64,000 nucleotides of DNA from Xanthomarina sp. F2636L (GCF_026410195.1 NZ_JAPMLM010000055.1:62001-126000), one strand, 5' to 3'; positions 9,301 to 19,130 are shown, numbered from the stretch's first letter. A program made the numbers and translations. The notes: a model not told the origin generated them from the letters alone.

Positions 9301-9487
9301 AGATCATCGTAATCAAAAAACTATTTTAATAATTCTATAAAGAATATTTTTGGTTTTTAGAGATCCGTTAGAAAAACATCCTCACGAACCAGATGTTCTT
9401 ATGCTCATGCTTTTATGTGATGTGCACGATGTTCCATTGGCTACAAATTCAGTTACTGCAGAGTTGTTAATGAAAGGGTTATTATAA
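9296..9487 (+). pseudogene. mgsA: Internally deleted methylglyoxal synthase gene
   Basis: An ATG at 9296 begins MEDHRNQKTILIIL and stops, resembling the start of MgsA. From 9356 a second frame reads [14 protein letters not shown], then [20 protein letters not shown], ending at 9485-9487. This is the diagnostic C-terminal region of methylglyoxal synthase (DPLE.HPHEPDV and the P.ATN.ATAE.L stretch). Around half of the ~150-residue protein, including the phosphate-binding and catalytic centre, is missing. The intact enzyme converts dihydroxyacetone phosphate to methylglyoxal. Confidence 0.78.
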
Positions 9488-10528
9488 CTATTCCGTATAA
9501 ACCCTATTTTCCTGTTCTGCCACGCGTATAAAAGTCGTTCGTTTTGTCAATTCTTTTAAACGTAGCGCACCTACATAGGTACATGTACTTCGTAAACCTC
9601 CCAGAATGTCCTGAAGTGTTCCTTCAACTTCACCTTTATATGGAACTTCAACTGTTTTCCCTTCGCTGGCACGGTATTCTGCTACGCCACCAACATATTT
9701 ATCCATAGCTGTTGTAGAACTCATCCCATAAAATTGTTTATATGTTTTTCCGTCACGCTCTTTAGTTTCTCCACCACTTTCGTCATGTCCAGAAAACATA
9801 CCTCCAAGCATCACAAAATCGGCTCCAGCACCAAAGGCCTTTGCTACATCGCCAGGGGTAGAGCAGCCTCCATCGCTAATTATCTGTCCGCCTAACCCAT
9901 GAGCAGCATCGGCACATTCAATAATAGCAGATAATTGCGGATATCCTACACCTGTTTTAACACGAGTCGTGCAAACAGAACCAGGACCTATGCCAACCTT
10001 TACAATATCGGCACCAGATAATAGAAGTTCTTCAACCATTTCGCCAGTTACCACATTTCCAGCAATAATGGTTTTGTCTGGATACTGTTTTCTTGTTCGT
10101 CTTACAAAATCCACAAAATGTTCGGAGTAGCCGTTAGCAACATCTATACATATAAATTTTAATTGAGAATCTAATTTAAATATACCAGCCAATTTACTTA
10201 AATCTTCTTTTCCTGTTCCCGTACTAACAGCAATATATTCTCCAATATTTTTAGGAGCCTTTTTTAGAAACTCTTCCCATTCAGCAAGCGAATAATGTTT
10301 ATGTATAGCAGTAAATAATTTGTTTTTTGCTAGAGACAATGCCATTTCAAAAGTGCCCACAGTATCCATATTAGCAGCCATAATAGGAATGCCATTCCAG
10401 CTGTTTTCACTGTTTAAGAACTTAAAATTTCGCTCTAAACTAACTTGAGACCGACTCTTGAGTGTGGAGCGTTTTGGTCTAATCATTACATCTTTAAAAC
10501 CTAATTTGATGTCTTGTTCTATACGCAT
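9488..10528 (-). CDS. guaC: GMP reductase
   Basis: This 346-residue enzyme reduces GMP to IMP plus ammonia with NADPH and so links guanine to adenine nucleotide salvage. I chose the ATG at 10528. The TTG at 10555 that lengthens the frame is part of a promoter -7 box (TACTTTTG), and the shorter product begins [20 protein letters not shown], as in E. coli GuaC. The catalytic cysteine is Cys186 in GPGSVCTTR, and the flavin-free IMPDH/GMPR barrel shows the phosphate-binding DGG and [10 protein letters not shown] loops. It lacks the CBS insert of IMP dehydrogenase, which separates the two families. Transcription is away from the S9 peptidase. The stop directly abuts the mgsA remnant on the other strand. 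Confidence 0.96.
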   Translation of the reverse strand: MRIEQDIKLGFKDVMIRPKRSTLKSRSQVSLERNFKFLNSENSWNGIPIMAANMDTVGTFEMALSLAKNKLFTAIHKHYSLAEWEEFLKKAPKNIGEYIAVSTGTGKEDLSKLAGIFKLDSQLKFICIDVANGYSEHFVDFVRRTRKQYPDKTIIAGNVVTGEMVEELLLSGADIVKVGIGPGSVCTTRVKTGVGYPQLSAIIECADAAHGLGGQIISDGGCSTPGDVAKAFGAGADFVMLGGMFSGHDESGGETKERDGKTYKQFYGMSSTTAMDKYVGGVAEYRASEGKTVEVPYKGEVEGTLQDILGGLRSTCTYVGALRLKELTKRTTFIRVAEQENRVYTE

Positions 10529-10552
10529 TTTAAAAGAATATTGGGTTACAAT

Positions 10553-10560
10553 CAAAAGTA
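10553..10560 (-). promoter_or_regulatory. Promoter -7 box of guaC
   Basis: On the minus strand this reads TACTTTTG, a match to the Bacteroidetes -7 consensus TAnnTTTG. It is about 25 bases upstream of the guaC ATG at 10528. A TTTG lies 25 nt further upstream, wider than the usual spacing. Confidence 0.6.
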
Positions 10561-10660
10561 CAAGTTCTTTTAGTTATCTTAAAGTCAAATTCATCTTTTA
10601 ATCTTTGTTCTTATTAACAATTGTTTATAGGTATATTGGAACGAATAATCTATTCCGATT

Positions 10661-10691
10661 TTGAATTTCAGCCATAGAAAGCCTAACTTCG
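10661..10691 (+). promoter_or_regulatory. Promoter of the S9 peptidase
   Basis: A TTG at 10661-10663 is followed after 20 nt by TAACTTCG at 10684-10691, a near match to the Bacteroidetes TTTG / TAnnTTTG arrangement. The ATG at 10724 follows 32 bases later. This supports the 10724 start over the ATG at 10661, which would overlap the -33 element. Confidence 0.55.
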
Positions 10692-10723
10692 TACGTTTAT
10701 TACTTCTATTGAATCTATTTATT

Positions 10724-13099
10724 ATGAAATTGAAAACAACTCTCTTATTTTCAAGTCTTTACTTGATGTGTTTTTTTTTAACAGCTCAAGAAAACAACCT
10801 TTCAGAATTACAGATAAAAGATATTATGCAAGGTGAAGACTTTGTTGGTCATCTACCTTCTAATGTTAGTTGGTCGAGTGACAGCGATACCATTTATTTT
10901 AAATGGAATCCAGAAAATGCGTTAAGTGATTCTCTTTATGGGTTTGATTTAAAAAACGATAAAATTTCTAAAATTGATTTTGAAACGGAGTTTGCTTTAC
11001 CAGCTTCAAATGTGGTTTTTAATAGAGACAAAACTAAAAAAATATACAGCAAGAATGGCGATATTTTTATAGTAGATGTTGTTACAAATACCATAACTCA
11101 AATAACGAATACAACGGCTTATGAAAGATCTGTTCACTTTACAGACTCTTATCAGCAAGTAGCTTATGTAAAAGATAAAAACTTATTTACATGGGATATA
11201 GAAACAGGAACCACCACACAGGTCACCAACTTTTTAAAGAACGAGAAAAAGGAGAAATCTAATAGTGAAAAAGATGACTGGCTTAACCAGGATCAACTAG
11301 AACTTTTTGATGTTTTAAGAGAGCGTAAAGAAAAATCGGATACGCGTGATAGCCTAATGAAGCGATTCAATTCGAAGAAACCTTTAGAAATTTATTTGGG
11401 CGATAAATCGATTTTAAATCAAAGAATGAGTCCAGATGGAAAGTTTGTAACCTATCTAACTTCAAAACGTCCAAAAAACAAGAATACCATCATGCCACAT
11501 TATGTGACAGAATCTGGGTATACCGAAAATGAAAACACACGTTCTAAAGTAGGAGATGAGCAGCCGGAATATACCTTGTATATCTACAACCTTGTTAATA
11601 AGAAAGTCTATCCTGTTGTTTTAGGTAATTTAGAAGGCTTAGATTATATACCAGAATACACCAAAGAGTATCCAGATAAAGTTTATAAAAACGACAATCG
11701 GATTGGATATATTTCAGGACCTACCTGGAGTCCGGATGGCTCATATGGTGTTTTAGATATTATTGCAAACGATTATAAAGACCGTTGGCTGGTATTATTA
11801 AATCCAGAAAATGGAACTGTAGAAAACTTAGACCATCAGCACAACGAAGCATGGATTGCTGGTCCTGGAATTGGTGGTTATGGAGGTGGAGACTTAGGAT
11901 GGATGCCAGATAATAAAAGCATTTGGTTTCAGTCTGAAAAAACAGGCTATTCGCATATATATACCATGGATGTCACTTCAAAAAAAGTAAAAACACTTAC
12001 AAAAGGAAGTTTTGAAATTTATAACCCTCAAATTTCTAAAGATGAAAAACGCTGGTATTTTACGGCTAATATGAATCATCCTGGAGATCGTCAGTTTTAC
12101 AGTATGCCTATAAAAGGAGGGAAGTTTACAGCTTTGACTAATAGGATAGGAAATAATAACGTAACACTTTCTCCAGATGAAAAACAGATGGCTATTTTGT
12201 ATTCCTATTCAAATAAGCCTACGGAATTATATATAAAAGAAAATCCTTTATTTACTTCAACAGAAAGTACGCCAAAACAAATCACCCATTCTACAACGAA
12301 GGCTTTTGAAAGTTATACTTGGAAAGATCCAGAAATAATCACTTTTAAGGCCGATGATAGCGCTGAAGTTTATGCCAGATTATATCAACCTAAAACGGAG
12401 GTAAAAAATAAAGCAGCTGTTATTTTTGTTCATGGTGCTGGTTATTTACAAAACGCTCATAAATGGTGGAGTTCTTATTATAGAGAATACATGTTTCATA
12501 ACTTTTTAGTAGATAATGGCTATACCGTTTTAGACATCGATTATCGTGGAAGCGCTGGTTATGGTGGAGATTGGAGAACAGGAATTTACAGACATATGGG
12601 AGGAAAAGATTTGTCTGATCAAGTAGATGGAGCCGAGTATTTAATAAGTAAATACGGTATCGATACAGATAAAGTTGGTATTTATGGTGGTTCTTATGGA
12701 GGATTTATAACACTTATGGCCATGTTTAAAGAAGCTGAAACGTTTCAAGCTGGTGCCGCTATTCGTTCTGTGGGAGATTGGGCTGCCTATAATCATGGCT
12801 ATACAGCAAGAATTTTAAATACACCAGTAACGGATAGTTTGGCTTACAGAAGAAGTTCGCCTATATATTTTGCAGATGGTTTAGAAGGCGATTTATTGAT
12901 TTTACACGGTATGATAGACGATAATGTGCATTTTCAAGATATGGTTCGTTTATCGCAACGTTTAATTGAATTGGGAAAAGAAAATTGGGAAATGGCAATC
13001 TATCCAATCGAAAGACATGGTTTTGTAGAGCCAAGTAGTTGGACAGATGAATATAAAAGAATATACAAGTTGTTCCAGGAAAGTTTATTAGGTAAATAA
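10724..13099 (+). CDS. S9 family (DPP-IV / prolyl oligopeptidase-like) peptidase
   Basis: This 791-residue secreted serine peptidase cuts dipeptides or short peptides. It starts with a Sec signal (KLKTTLLFSSLYLMCFFLTAQ). The middle is an eight-bladed beta-propeller (repeated SPDG..W.... units from about residue 60 to 540), and a C-terminal alpha/beta hydrolase domain follows. The catalytic triad is visible: Ser657 in GGSYGG, Asp732 in HGMIDDNVHF and His765 in ERHGF. I used the ATG at 10724 because it gives the signal peptide and follows a good promoter. Bacteroidetes carry many such enzymes for protein scavenging in the periplasm. It runs into a small methyltransferase gene 14 bases later, likely cotranscribed. 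Confidence 0.94.
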   Translation: MKLKTTLLFSSLYLMCFFLTAQENNLSELQIKDIMQGEDFVGHLPSNVSWSSDSDTIYFKWNPENALSDSLYGFDLKNDKISKIDFETEFALPASNVVFNRDKTKKIYSKNGDIFIVDVVTNTITQITNTTAYERSVHFTDSYQQVAYVKDKNLFTWDIETGTTTQVTNFLKNEKKEKSNSEKDDWLNQDQLELFDVLRERKEKSDTRDSLMKRFNSKKPLEIYLGDKSILNQRMSPDGKFVTYLTSKRPKNKNTIMPHYVTESGYTENENTRSKVGDEQPEYTLYIYNLVNKKVYPVVLGNLEGLDYIPEYTKEYPDKVYKNDNRIGYISGPTWSPDGSYGVLDIIANDYKDRWLVLLNPENGTVENLDHQHNEAWIAGPGIGGYGGGDLGWMPDNKSIWFQSEKTGYSHIYTMDVTSKKVKTLTKGSFEIYNPQISKDEKRWYFTANMNHPGDRQFYSMPIKGGKFTALTNRIGNNNVTLSPDEKQMAILYSYSNKPTELYIKENPLFTSTESTPKQITHSTTKAFESYTWKDPEIITFKADDSAEVYARLYQPKTEVKNKAAVIFVHGAGYLQNAHKWWSSYYREYMFHNFLVDNGYTVLDIDYRGSAGYGGDWRTGIYRHMGGKDLSDQVDGAEYLISKYGIDTDKVGIYGGSYGGFITLMAMFKEAETFQAGAAIRSVGDWAAYNHGYTARILNTPVTDSLAYRRSSPIYFADGLEGDLLILHGMIDDNVHFQDMVRLSQRLIELGKENWEMAIYPIERHGFVEPSSWTDEYKRIYKLFQESLLGK

Positions 13100-13113
13100 T
13101 TGTAGCTAATTAA

Positions 13114-13662
13114 ATGAAGGCCTTAGATAGATTTTTACAAAACGAACGCATAAGAAAAGCTAAAAAGTTTATTAGAAAAAACGATGCTGTTTTAGATATT
13201 GGAAGTGTAGATGGTGTGATGTTCGAGAAATGGAAAAAGGATATTTCTTATAGTTATGGCATTGATCCTATTTTAGAAAAGGAAATTAAAACGGATACTT
13301 ATACACTTTTGCCTGGAAAATTCCCTGAAGATCTTCCTGAAAATTTAAGCTTTGATATTATTTCTATGCTTGCCGTATTAGAACATATTCCAAAGGAAGT
13401 CCAAGCAGGAATGGCTGAAAATTTCTATTATATTTTAAAACCTAAAGGCCGGGTAATTATAACAGTACCTTCTCCTCAAGTAGATTTTATTCTGGAAATC
13501 TTGTTGAAATTAAGATTAATTGATGGTATGAGTCTAGAAGAACATTATGGTTTTAAACCTGGCGACACAGAAAAAATCTTTGCTAAAGGCTTTAAACTTA
13601 TAAAGAAAAAGAAGTTTCAATTGGGATTGAATAATCTTTATGTTTTTGAAAAAATAGATTAA
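13114..13662 (+). CDS. Class I SAM-dependent methyltransferase
   Basis: This 182-residue protein has the Rossmann methyltransferase pattern. Motif I is VLDIGSVDG, an acidic residue follows in YGIDPI, the central DIISMLAVLEHIP is motif IV-like, and LKPKGRVIITVPSP matches motif V-VI. It belongs to the Methyltransf_11/UbiE-like group. The acceptor cannot be predicted. It starts 14 bases after the S9 peptidase and ends two bases before the convergent RidA gene, with no visible terminator between them. It resembles methyltransferases that act on lipids or glycans, but that is only a similarity of layout. Confidence 0.85.
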   Translation: MKALDRFLQNERIRKAKKFIRKNDAVLDIGSVDGVMFEKWKKDISYSYGIDPILEKEIKTDTYTLLPGKFPEDLPENLSFDIISMLAVLEHIPKEVQAGMAENFYYILKPKGRVIITVPSPQVDFILEILLKLRLIDGMSLEEHYGFKPGDTEKIFAKGFKLIKKKKFQLGLNNLYVFEKID

Positions 13663-13663
13663 C

Positions 13664-14044
13664 CTATTTACAAGCCATCATACTAATTTCCACATTTACA
13701 AATTTAGGTAGGTTAGCAACTTCAACTGTTTCACGTGCAGGTGCTATTTCTTCATTAAAATAAGTAGCATAAACCTCATTTATTTTAGAGAAGTTATGCA
13801 TATCGCTTACAAAAATAGAAGCTTTAAAAACATTTTCAAAAGTCATATCTGCAGCTTTTAATACGGCTTTTAGGTTTTCCATAACCTGTTTCGTTTCCGT
13901 TTTAATATCTTCTAAAACCAACTCCATGGTTTCTGGATTTAAAGCTATTTGTCCAGATGTATATAGAATGTTATTTACTAAAACAGCTTGATTGTATGGA
14001 CCAATTGGAGCAGGAGCGTGAGGTGTGTTGATTATCTTTTTCAT
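13664..14044 (-). CDS. RidA family enamine/imine deaminase
   Basis: This 126-residue protein of the YjgF/YER057c/UK114 family hydrolyses reactive 2-aminoacrylate-type enamines that arise from pyridoxal phosphate enzymes. It has the expected trimer-forming start (PAPIGPYNQAV), the active-site arginine in the late IAPARETVEVANLPK segment, and the final VNVEISMMA strand. Full length, cytoplasmic. It follows lptD on the same strand after 27 bases and may be read from the lptD transcript. Confidence 0.93.
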   Translation of the reverse strand: MKKIINTPHAPAPIGPYNQAVLVNNILYTSGQIALNPETMELVLEDIKTETKQVMENLKAVLKAADMTFENVFKASIFVSDMHNFSKINEVYATYFNEEIAPARETVEVANLPKFVNVEISMMACK

Positions 14045-14071
14045 GGAATTAAATTTTATTAAAATAATTAG

Positions 14072-16768
14072 TTATAGCTGTTTATCTGGTTGTTTTCGTT
14101 TATCGTATTTAAGATCTTTTAGTAAGTTAGATTTAATACCAATAAAGAAATTCCATGAGCTTCTGTCACTAAACGGAATCCAATTCAAGCTCATTCTCCA
14201 GCTTAATAAGTCTCTTTCAAATCTTAAAGATGTATAAGTAAATCCATTGTTTTTAAAATCGTATCCAGAAGAGGCTCCAACTTTCCAACGTGGAGATAAT
14301 TCTACATCACCAGAAAACATTAATGAATGGGACGAAATTTCATTTTCACGTTGAGAATTGGTATAGTTTATTGCATAAACCAAGCGTAAGCTCCAAGGAA
14401 TAACATTTGTGTATAAGTCGCTAGGAGTTTGTTCTTCCTCTTCATCATCATAAAAACTCTGATTTTCATAATCCATAGAGCGTCCAAACATGTCATCTGC
14501 ACGCCCACCACTTCTTAATGTTTCTTCATTACTTGCTTTGGTTTCACCTCCTGTAAAAGTGGTATTAGAAAGTGAATAATTCATGGAGACATTCGCACTA
14601 GTTAGCCTGAAAATACTTCCTCCATTATCAACATTCCACATGTCTACAATATTGTTGTTGTTATCTAGAGCATATGGATTAAGGGTTGCTCCAAAATTTA
14701 CAGACATTTTATCTTTTAGAAGTTGTGTACTTCCCGAAATTCTAACAGGACTTAAATTTAAAGAATCTGCAGCGATATCATATCCTGTACTAAAGTTTAG
14801 GTTGTCCAACAATTTAATTTTTCTAGCTTCAGTTGCAGTAGAATCTTTATCGCGAACTTTCATTTCAATATTATTTCCTAACGAAAGTCCAACTGTATTA
14901 GAATACCTTTGATTGGGAGCACCATAAACAGAATTTTCAAATTTAGAATATTCAACATCCTTTGTAGTTAGACCATCTGCACTAATAACTTCATAGGTGT
15001 CATAATACTGATCGAAAGACGGGTTGATTGTGTAGCTTATAGAAGGTCTCATTACATGTCTAAGCGCCTTAATCTTCTTGTCTTCTCCTTCTTTTTCAAA
15101 ATTGAACATACCATACAAGGTAGTTCCTAAACTGGTAGAAAAATCGTAAGTTCTATAAGAAGCAAAACCATTATTTTCATTCGTAACAACTTCTTTGGTC
15201 GTTTGGTCGTAATATTTATCTACTGTTTTAAAGGTCCAAGTTTCTTTATAATTTGTAGTGGCACTTAAGCTTAAATGTTTTAAAACCTTAAAGTTTGTAG
15301 TAAGGGGGATGCTATGATTTATGCCGTTTTGAGCTTGGTCCCACATTTCTTTTTTAAAGAATAAAGAATCTGTAGTTTGAATTCTGTTTTCAGCTCTGAT
15401 GTTATATTGAAAATTGATGTTTTCTATAATACCTTTTTTTGAACCTGTTTTTGGCTCAAAAGGATAAATTCTACTAACACTAGCCTGAACTGTTGGTAAA
15501 GTCATGTTAATACTTTCAGTGTTTGTATTTTGAGAGTGAGTAGCCGCAACACTTAAGTTTACTTGTGGTTCTCCTTGGAATGTTTTAGAATAAGATACAG
15601 AAGAAGCCATGGTGTTGTTTAAAAAACTTGGGGAATTCACCTGATTTACAGATTCTTGATAATATTTACTACTACCTAAGTTTACCGAAGCTGAAAATCT
15701 GGAATTTGGACTAGATTTTCCATCTTGACTATGAGACCATCGGATATTGTATATAGTCGATTTTGAGTAATCAGGAAAACCACGTTCGCTGTTTATTAAA
15801 TTCTCGTATCTAAATCCTAGATTTCCATTAAACTTATAACGCAAGGCATAATTACTTTCAAAACGCAGTCCATAGCTACCATTTGTATAGTAATCCCCTA
15901 AAACGGCCAAATCTATATAATCGCTAATAGCAAAATAATAACCCCCATTTTGTAAAAAATAACCACGATCACTTTGCTCACCAAAACTAGGAATTAAAAC
16001 TCCTGAGGTTTGAGTTTTTGTTAATGGAAAGAATCCAAAAGGTAATCCAATTGGTGTAGGCACATCGGCCACAACCATATTGGTTAATCCGACTACAATT
16101 TTTTTTCCAGGAACTAACTTAATTTTATTGGCTTGAAAATAATATTCAGGGTTTTCTATGTCTTTGGAAGTTGTAAAACGGCCTTTATATAAAAAGATAA
16201 CCGAATCGTTCTCTTTTTTAGTGATAGGGGCATAAATTTGCATGCCTTGTTGTTCGGTTTGCGATTTAAAAATTAAGGCCTTTTCCGTTTCATAATTAAA
16301 TCTAATCGAGTCTGGTTCTACTAGATTATCACCTTGTTTAAAAGAGGGTCTTTGCGTATAAACTCCGGCTGTATCTTTTATTCTTCCAGCATACACTTCT
16401 TTTTTGTTGTAATCTATAACTATAATACCAGCCTTTAATTCCATGTCATCAAAATACACTTCGGCTTCGTTATATAAATATAGTTTTTGTTCCTTATTAT
16501 TAAAAGAAGTATAGTCTTTAGCCTTATAAGTAACTGTAGAAGTTAGCATTTGAGGCTTAGGTATAACCGAATCTTGTAAAGTAGAATCTTGGCCAATTTC
16601 TGAAACCTCTAATTTTTCAAGATCGTTAAGATTAACAGAAATAGTGTCATTATTTTTTACTGGAGATACTTTTTCTCCAGTTTTGGGAATATCTTGAGCG
16701 AAGCCAAAAGTGTTGATAAACACTGTAAAACTTAAGGAAAAAAGTATGTAAAAGTTGTTTGTACGCAA
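14072..16768 (-). CDS. lptD: LptD-like outer-membrane LPS assembly protein
   Basis: This very large beta-barrel protein (898 residues from 16768) is the Bacteroidetes form of LptD, which with LptE inserts lipopolysaccharide in the outer leaflet. An N-terminal OstA/LptA-like jellyroll comes first (TYKAKDYTSFNN to about residue 220). The barrel follows, with aromatic alternating strands and a C-terminal FFIGIKSNLLKDL. The frame could extend to a TTG at 16819, but that TTG is the end of a TAATTTTG promoter box. From the TTG at 16768 the protein begins with a clean signal peptide (LRTNNFYILFSLSFTVFINT, cleaved after FGFAQ). The start is therefore likely but not certain. It is divergent from the amidase gene and precedes ridA. 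Confidence 0.88.
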   Translation of the reverse strand: MRTNNFYILFSLSFTVFINTFGFAQDIPKTGEKVSPVKNNDTISVNLNDLEKLEVSEIGQDSTLQDSVIPKPQMLTSTVTYKAKDYTSFNNKEQKLYLYNEAEVYFDDMELKAGIIVIDYNKKEVYAGRIKDTAGVYTQRPSFKQGDNLVEPDSIRFNYETEKALIFKSQTEQQGMQIYAPITKKENDSVIFLYKGRFTTSKDIENPEYYFQANKIKLVPGKKIVVGLTNMVVADVPTPIGLPFGFFPLTKTQTSGVLIPSFGEQSDRGYFLQNGGYYFAISDYIDLAVLGDYYTNGSYGLRFESNYALRYKFNGNLGFRYENLINSERGFPDYSKSTIYNIRWSHSQDGKSSPNSRFSASVNLGSSKYYQESVNQVNSPSFLNNTMASSVSYSKTFQGEPQVNLSVAATHSQNTNTESINMTLPTVQASVSRIYPFEPKTGSKKGIIENINFQYNIRAENRIQTTDSLFFKKEMWDQAQNGINHSIPLTTNFKVLKHLSLSATTNYKETWTFKTVDKYYDQTTKEVVTNENNGFASYRTYDFSTSLGTTLYGMFNFEKEGEDKKIKALRHVMRPSISYTINPSFDQYYDTYEVISADGLTTKDVEYSKFENSVYGAPNQRYSNTVGLSLGNNIEMKVRDKDSTATEARKIKLLDNLNFSTGYDIAADSLNLSPVRISGSTQLLKDKMSVNFGATLNPYALDNNNNIVDMWNVDNGGSIFRLTSANVSMNYSLSNTTFTGGETKASNEETLRSGGRADDMFGRSMDYENQSFYDDEEEEQTPSDLYTNVIPWSLRLVYAINYTNSQRENEISSHSLMFSGDVELSPRWKVGASSGYDFKNNGFTYTSLRFERDLLSWRMSLNWIPFSDRSSWNFFIGIKSNLLKDLKYDKRKQPDKQL

Positions 16769-16816
16769 CGCTTTTAAATGTATTTTTGTAAAAGTATGGC
16801 TCGGTTTTTGAATTGC

Positions 16817-16824
16817 CAAAATTA
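16817..16824 (-). promoter_or_regulatory. Promoter -7 box of lptD
   Basis: The minus strand reads TAATTTTG, matching TAnnTTTG. Its last three bases make the spurious in-frame TTG at 16819. A transcript from here would have a leader of roughly 40 nt before the TTG at 16768. No matching -33 TTG at ordinary spacing is evident. Confidence 0.5.
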
Positions 16825-17008
16825 CATATATTTTTTGTGATTAATTTAATATTCACAAAAATTCGAAAATAAACTTTTGCTTAGAATTATTAAGTAATAA
16901 ACATGCATTTTTGCTGTTATTATATGAAACATCTATGGTTGTATTAATGATGAAAAAAAATATAATTATAAAGGTGTTACGTATTACTAAAAAAATATTT
17001 ATAAATAC

Positions 17009-18127
17009 ATGAAAACGAAATTGGTTTTACTTTTTTTAACTGCTTTGTTCTTTTTAACAAATACAAGCTATAATTCTTTATATGCACAAGATAGTTCAAA
17101 TAAATTTATTGTTGTTTTAGATGCTGGGCATGGTGGAAAAGATCCAGGAAAACCTTCAAAGGATGGTTATAAAGAGAAAGATATTGCTCTAAAAATTGCG
17201 CTAGAAGTTGGCAAAGAGTTAGAAAAAAATCCTGATATTAAAGTTGTTTACACAAGAGAAAAAGATGTTTTTGTAGATTTATTTAAAAGAGGGAAAATTG
17301 CTAATGAGGCAAAAGCAGACCTTTTTGTTTCTATTCATTGTAATGCACATCACACACAGGCTTATGGCTCTGAAACCTATGTTTTAGGAATAAATAGAAA
17401 CGATACCAATTTTAATGTTGCTAAAGCAGAAAACGAAGTTATTTACTTGGAAGATGACTATGAGAAAAATTACGAAGGATTTGATCCAAATTCCCCTGGG
17501 TCTTTCATAGGTTTAACGCTTATGCAAGAAGAGTATTTAGATCAAAGTATTCTTTTAGCTAGTTTGATTGAAGGAAATTTTAAAAATGCTTTAAAGCGTA
17601 ATAGTAGAGGTGTAAAACAGGCTGGGTTTATCGTGCTGCATCAGACTATTATGCCTAGTGTATTAGTTGAAACAGGATTTATTACTAACAAACATGAAGG
17701 GCCGTATTTAAATTCCGGTAAAGGACAAAAGGAAATGTCTACAGCCATTAAAAAAGCTATTTTAGATTATAAAAATTCCATCTATCAAAATATAGATAAC
17801 TTTGTTTATCTAGATACCATTACTGAAGCAGAAGCAAATACTGAACCTGATGAGATTTATAAGAATATCGTTTTTAAAGTGCAAATTGCTGCTAGTTCAA
17901 AAGAGATTGAATTAAAATCTTATAATTTTAAAGGTTTAGAAGATGTTACTAGAGAAAAAATAAATAACTTGTATAAATACTTTTATGGCTATACATCTAA
18001 TTATACTAAGATAAAAGATTTTCAAAATTATGCAAAATCTAAAGGGTATCCATCAAGCTTTATAGTTGCTTATAAAGATGGAAAACAAATTTCTTTAGAA
18101 GCAGCGCTAAAATCAACTGCAAATTAG
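17009..18127 (+). CDS. N-acetylmuramoyl-L-alanine amidase (Amidase_3)
   Basis: This 372-residue periplasmic zinc amidase cleaves the bond between MurNAc and the stem peptide during daughter-cell separation and wall turnover. A signal peptide covers residues 1-26. The Amidase_3 domain begins VVLDAGHGGKDPGKP. Zinc ligands His41, Glu56 (KEKDIA) and His110 (SIHCNAH) and catalytic Glu221 (VLVETGF) are all present. A C-terminal region from about residue 285 (KVQIAASS..., then a YKYFYG stretch) resembles the SPOR-like tail of Flavobacteriaceae amidases. It lies upstream of mlaD with a 55-bp gap, a common flavobacterial pairing of envelope genes that follows divergent lptD. Confidence 0.94.
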   Translation: MKTKLVLLFLTALFFLTNTSYNSLYAQDSSNKFIVVLDAGHGGKDPGKPSKDGYKEKDIALKIALEVGKELEKNPDIKVVYTREKDVFVDLFKRGKIANEAKADLFVSIHCNAHHTQAYGSETYVLGINRNDTNFNVAKAENEVIYLEDDYEKNYEGFDPNSPGSFIGLTLMQEEYLDQSILLASLIEGNFKNALKRNSRGVKQAGFIVLHQTIMPSVLVETGFITNKHEGPYLNSGKGQKEMSTAIKKAILDYKNSIYQNIDNFVYLDTITEAEANTEPDEIYKNIVFKVQIAASSKEIELKSYNFKGLEDVTREKINNLYKYFYGYTSNYTKIKDFQNYAKSKGYPSSFIVAYKDGKQISLEAALKSTAN

Positions 18128-18182
18128 AGTCATTCTTTATAAATTTATTTCTAATTTTGTTAGGTAACTAAATACATATAAT

Positions 18183-19130
18183 TTGAAACTATCAAGAGAA
18201 GTTAAAACGGCTATTCTAGTCATATTTGGAGTCTTATTTTTTGTTTTTGGCTTTAATTATTTAAAAGGAAAAAACTTATTCGATGCTTCAGATGAATATT
18301 ACACTGAATTCGACTATAACGGCTTGACTACAGCATCTCCAGTAACAATTAAAGGAAATAATGTTGGAAAAATAAATAAAATAATATACGTGATGGAAAC
18401 TGGAAAAACCCGTGTTTCCTTTACAGTAGATAATGATTTGAAGTTTTCAAAAAACAGTAAAATGAGGCTTTATCCAATGGGCCTTCTAGATGGTAATGCA
18501 CTTGCAATTATTCCTGCAAAAGATGAACAATATGCTGAAAGTGGTGAGATACTTCAATCTGAAGTAGAACCAGGACTTATTAAAGATCTTTCCGAAAATT
18601 TTTCAGGATTAAGTGAAGGTTTGGATAGTACTTTAAAAACGGCTGACACCTTATTATTAAGCATCAATAGTTTGGTGGAAGACAACTCAGAAGAAGGTTT
18701 AAAGCATGCTATTAAAGAAATGAATTTAACCTTAACGTCGTTTAAAAACCTATCGGGTTCATTCAATAATTTAATTATTAAAAATCAAGACAGTCTAACT
18801 CAAGTTATTAATAACTTTAATTCTGTAAGTAAAAATCTTGCTGTTCTTTCCGAAGATTTAAAAGATATTGAAATTTCTAAAACCGTTGCTAATCTAGATG
18901 AAACGTTAAAGCATGTAAATGCACTTTTAGCAGATTTAGAAAAAGGCGAAGGTTCCATGGGAAAACTACTTAAAGACGAAAAACTTTATCATAATTTAGA
19001 AGTGGCTTCTGGACAATTAAGCGAATTACTTCAAGATTTTAAATTAAATCCTAAACGTTATATTCATGTATCTGTTTTTGGAGGAAAAAACAAAGACGAG
19101 TTCGAAAAACCAGAAGACGAAAGACAATAA
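18183..19130 (+). CDS. MlaD/MCE-domain lipid-transport protein
   Basis: This 315-residue protein has one N-terminal membrane anchor (ILVIFGVLFFVFGFNYLKG), an MCE/MlaD domain (about residues 38-115, with the GL...SPVTIKGNNVGKI signature) and a long helical tail that includes a GEGSMGKLLKDEKLY motif. It is the membrane-anchored substrate-binding part of a Mla-type phospholipid transport system. The start is TTG at 18183. No alternative initiator lies nearby, and the encoded KLSREVKTAIL start is the conserved beginning of the flavobacterial family. The permease and ATPase are not in this window. Confidence 0.9.
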   Translation: MKLSREVKTAILVIFGVLFFVFGFNYLKGKNLFDASDEYYTEFDYNGLTTASPVTIKGNNVGKINKIIYVMETGKTRVSFTVDNDLKFSKNSKMRLYPMGLLDGNALAIIPAKDEQYAESGEILQSEVEPGLIKDLSENFSGLSEGLDSTLKTADTLLLSINSLVEDNSEEGLKHAIKEMNLTLTSFKNLSGSFNNLIIKNQDSLTQVINNFNSVSKNLAVLSEDLKDIEISKTVANLDETLKHVNALLADLEKGEGSMGKLLKDEKLYHNLEVASGQLSELLQDFKLNPKRYIHVSVFGGKNKDEFEKPEDERQ

